Origin: CAVQGF01 sp045807945
GTDB taxonomy: Bacteria; Acidobacteriota; Terriglobia; Terriglobales; Acidobacteriaceae
Direction of reading: 5' to 3'
DNA length: 6,742 nucleotides
Assembly (NCBI GenBank): GCA_045807945.1
Contig: JBJMGI010000071.1
Coordinates: 1-6,742, forward strand
Positions within the stretch are counted from its first letter, which is position 1; each line of letters starts with the position of its first letter. A program made the position numbers and the translations under genes. Below the pieces are notes generated by a model that worked only from the letters and a program-made list of their open reading frames with translations, searched no databases and was not told where the DNA came from. Below are positions 5,836 through 6,742 of the stretch, in pieces.

Positions 5836-6742
5836 CCCAACGCAGACGCCCAACGTTCCGCCGCCGCAGACTCCGCCGCCGCCGTATCAGCGGCCGCGGC
5901 GCCGCTCGATGGCCGGCCCGATCGTGCTGATCACGGTCGGCATCCTGGGCCTGATGGCGACAATGGGTGTCCTGAACTTTCAAACCCTGCTGTTTCGGTT
6001 CGCGCACTTCTGGCCGGTGCTGCTCATCATGTGGGGCTTGGTAAAGATCTTCGAGCACTACCGGAACCAGCAGGAGGGTTACGAGACTCCTGGCATTGGC
6101 GCCGGCGGGGTGGTCTTCATCATCTTCCTGATCATCTTCGGTCTCGCGGCGACGGGCGCATCCCGTGTCGACTGGTCTGGTATCGGTGTCGATATGGGGA
6201 GCAACGGCTACACCTTCCAGGCGGATATCGAGCAGCCGTTCCCTGATGGCGCAAGCTTCAAAGGCAGCAATGATCACGGCAACGTCGTGATCCGCGTCTG
6301 GGACGAAAAGAAAATCAAAGTGCACGTGAGCGAAACGGTGCGCGGAAAAGACGAAGCCGCGGCGAAACAGGTGTTTGAGAACAATAAACCCACGCTCTCG
6401 ACCGAAGGCAACATGGTCACGCTGCGCAGCGGCGGACGCCAGACCTCGCCGAAGGTCCAGATCGGTTTCTGGACCGGCCCAGCAGAAGAAACCAATCTCG
6501 AGATCTACCTGCCGCGGCAGGCTGCTGCCGATCTCGATCTTAATCACAGCGACATTGCGATCTCCGATCTCGAAAATAACGTCAAGATCAACAACGACCA
6601 CGGCGACGTCTCGCTACGCGACATCAAGGGGAACGTCGATATCAGCAGCGACCACGGCGACACTTCCATCAACAACGTGACTGGAAACGTGCACATGGAG
6701 GGCGGCCCCGGCGATCTCAGTATCTCCGGCGTCACCGGGCAA
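5828..6742 (+). CDS. LiaF-like TM and DUF4097-type beta-repeat protein (3' partial)
   Basis: ATG 5828 opens a frame that stays open to the right edge (305 codons, no stop). A Pro-rich N-terminus (~9-24) and a basic patch (RPRRRS) precede hydrophobic segments at ~30-48 (GPIVLITVGILGLMATMGVL), ~57-75 (FWPVLLIMWGLVKIF) and ~91-110 (GAGGVVFIIFLIIFGLAATG), with a LiaF/DUF5668-like pattern. From ~126 the protein becomes a beta-rich DUF4097-like domain, probably outside the membrane, with an 18-residue repeat near the cut end. DUF4097 and LiaF-type TM segments also occur in the Lia cell-envelope stress proteins of Firmicutes (LiaG, LiaF). No own Shine-Dalgarno is strong, though GAGGTGAA at 5818-5825 may serve. 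The 8-nt overlap with the upstream gene supports coupling. The frame is certain; the role as an envelope-stress effector or sensor is inferred from the operon. Confidence 0.82.
   Translation, partial: MGNPTQTPNVPPPQTPPPPYQRPRRRSMAGPIVLITVGILGLMATMGVLNFQTLLFRFAHFWPVLLIMWGLVKIFEHYRNQQEGYETPGIGAGGVVFIIFLIIFGLAATGASRVDWSGIGVDMGSNGYTFQADIEQPFPDGASFKGSNDHGNVVIRVWDEKKIKVHVSETVRGKDEAAAKQVFENNKPTLSTEGNMVTLRSGGRQTSPKVQIGFWTGPAEETNLEIYLPRQAAADLDLNHSDIAISDLENNVKINNDHGDVSLRDIKGNVDISSDHGDTSINNVTGNVHMEGGPGDLSISGVTGQ
6542..6742 (+). repeat. 54-bp / 18-residue tandem repeat in the DUF4097 domain
   Basis: Asp residues 242, 260, 278 and 296 recur every 18 residues in the contexts NHSD, DHGD, DHGD and GPGD, followed by a short strand and a turn (VSLRDIKGNVDI, TSINNVTGNVHM). 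At DNA level CGACCACGGCGAC is repeated exactly at 6595 and 6649, 54 bp apart. This looks like consecutive rungs of a beta-solenoid and continues past the window edge. Confidence 0.65.

Noticed and set aside
5705..6601. Long open frame on the minus strand (298 codons)
   Set aside because: It lies antisense to the clearly coding B-box/TM and DUF4097 genes, and its product is Asp/His/Arg-rich without recognisable domains: a shadow frame of GC-rich coding DNA.

Overview
The window looks like a chromosomal fragment from a soil-type Acidobacteriota bacterium (class Terriglobia, Koribacter/Edaphobacter-like). This is inferred from the protein types, the moderately high GC content (high fifties by eye) and the gene set: an M1-peptidase/TPR tail protein, a RodZ-like protein, an Acidobacteria-style GAF-GGDEF protein and an ECF sigma operon. 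No database search was possible. No rRNA, tRNA, CRISPR array or insertion sequence was seen, and no stretch longer than 300 bases lacks a gene.

Left part (1-1217): the C-terminal part of an M1-type metallopeptidase fused to TPR repeats enters from the left edge. Its first ~130-145 bases do not read as peptidase in any forward frame. They read better as a protein on the opposite strand, so a chimeric join or a real rearrangement is likely there. A short spacer with TTTTTGA repeats and a perfect 9-bp palindrome follows, then a 76-residue conserved-looking hypothetical gene.

Middle (1227-3395): a RodZ-like membrane protein (minus strand) and a GAF-GGDEF nucleotide cyclase (plus strand) diverge from a 228-bp region with a good sigma70-type promoter for each. 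The cyclase has an intact GGDEF motif and a canonical RxxD inhibitory site. It also has serine in place of the guanine-contacting aspartate (GHLVGS instead of GHxxGD). That substitution is the hallmark of the 'Hypr' GGDEF enzymes that make 3',3'-cGAMP, and it is the most interesting single observation here.

Right part (3396-6742): a tightly coupled operon encodes an ECF sigma factor, a zinc-binding membrane anti-sigma factor, a B-box zinc-finger/multi-TM protein, and a LiaF-like TM/DUF4097 beta-repeat protein cut by the right edge. All junctions overlap (1, 4 and 8 nt). A GGAACTT -35-like element lies upstream of the sigma gene, suggesting autoregulation. The set reads as an envelope-stress module: ECF/anti-sigma control combined with membrane and beta-repeat domains known from the Firmicutes Lia system.
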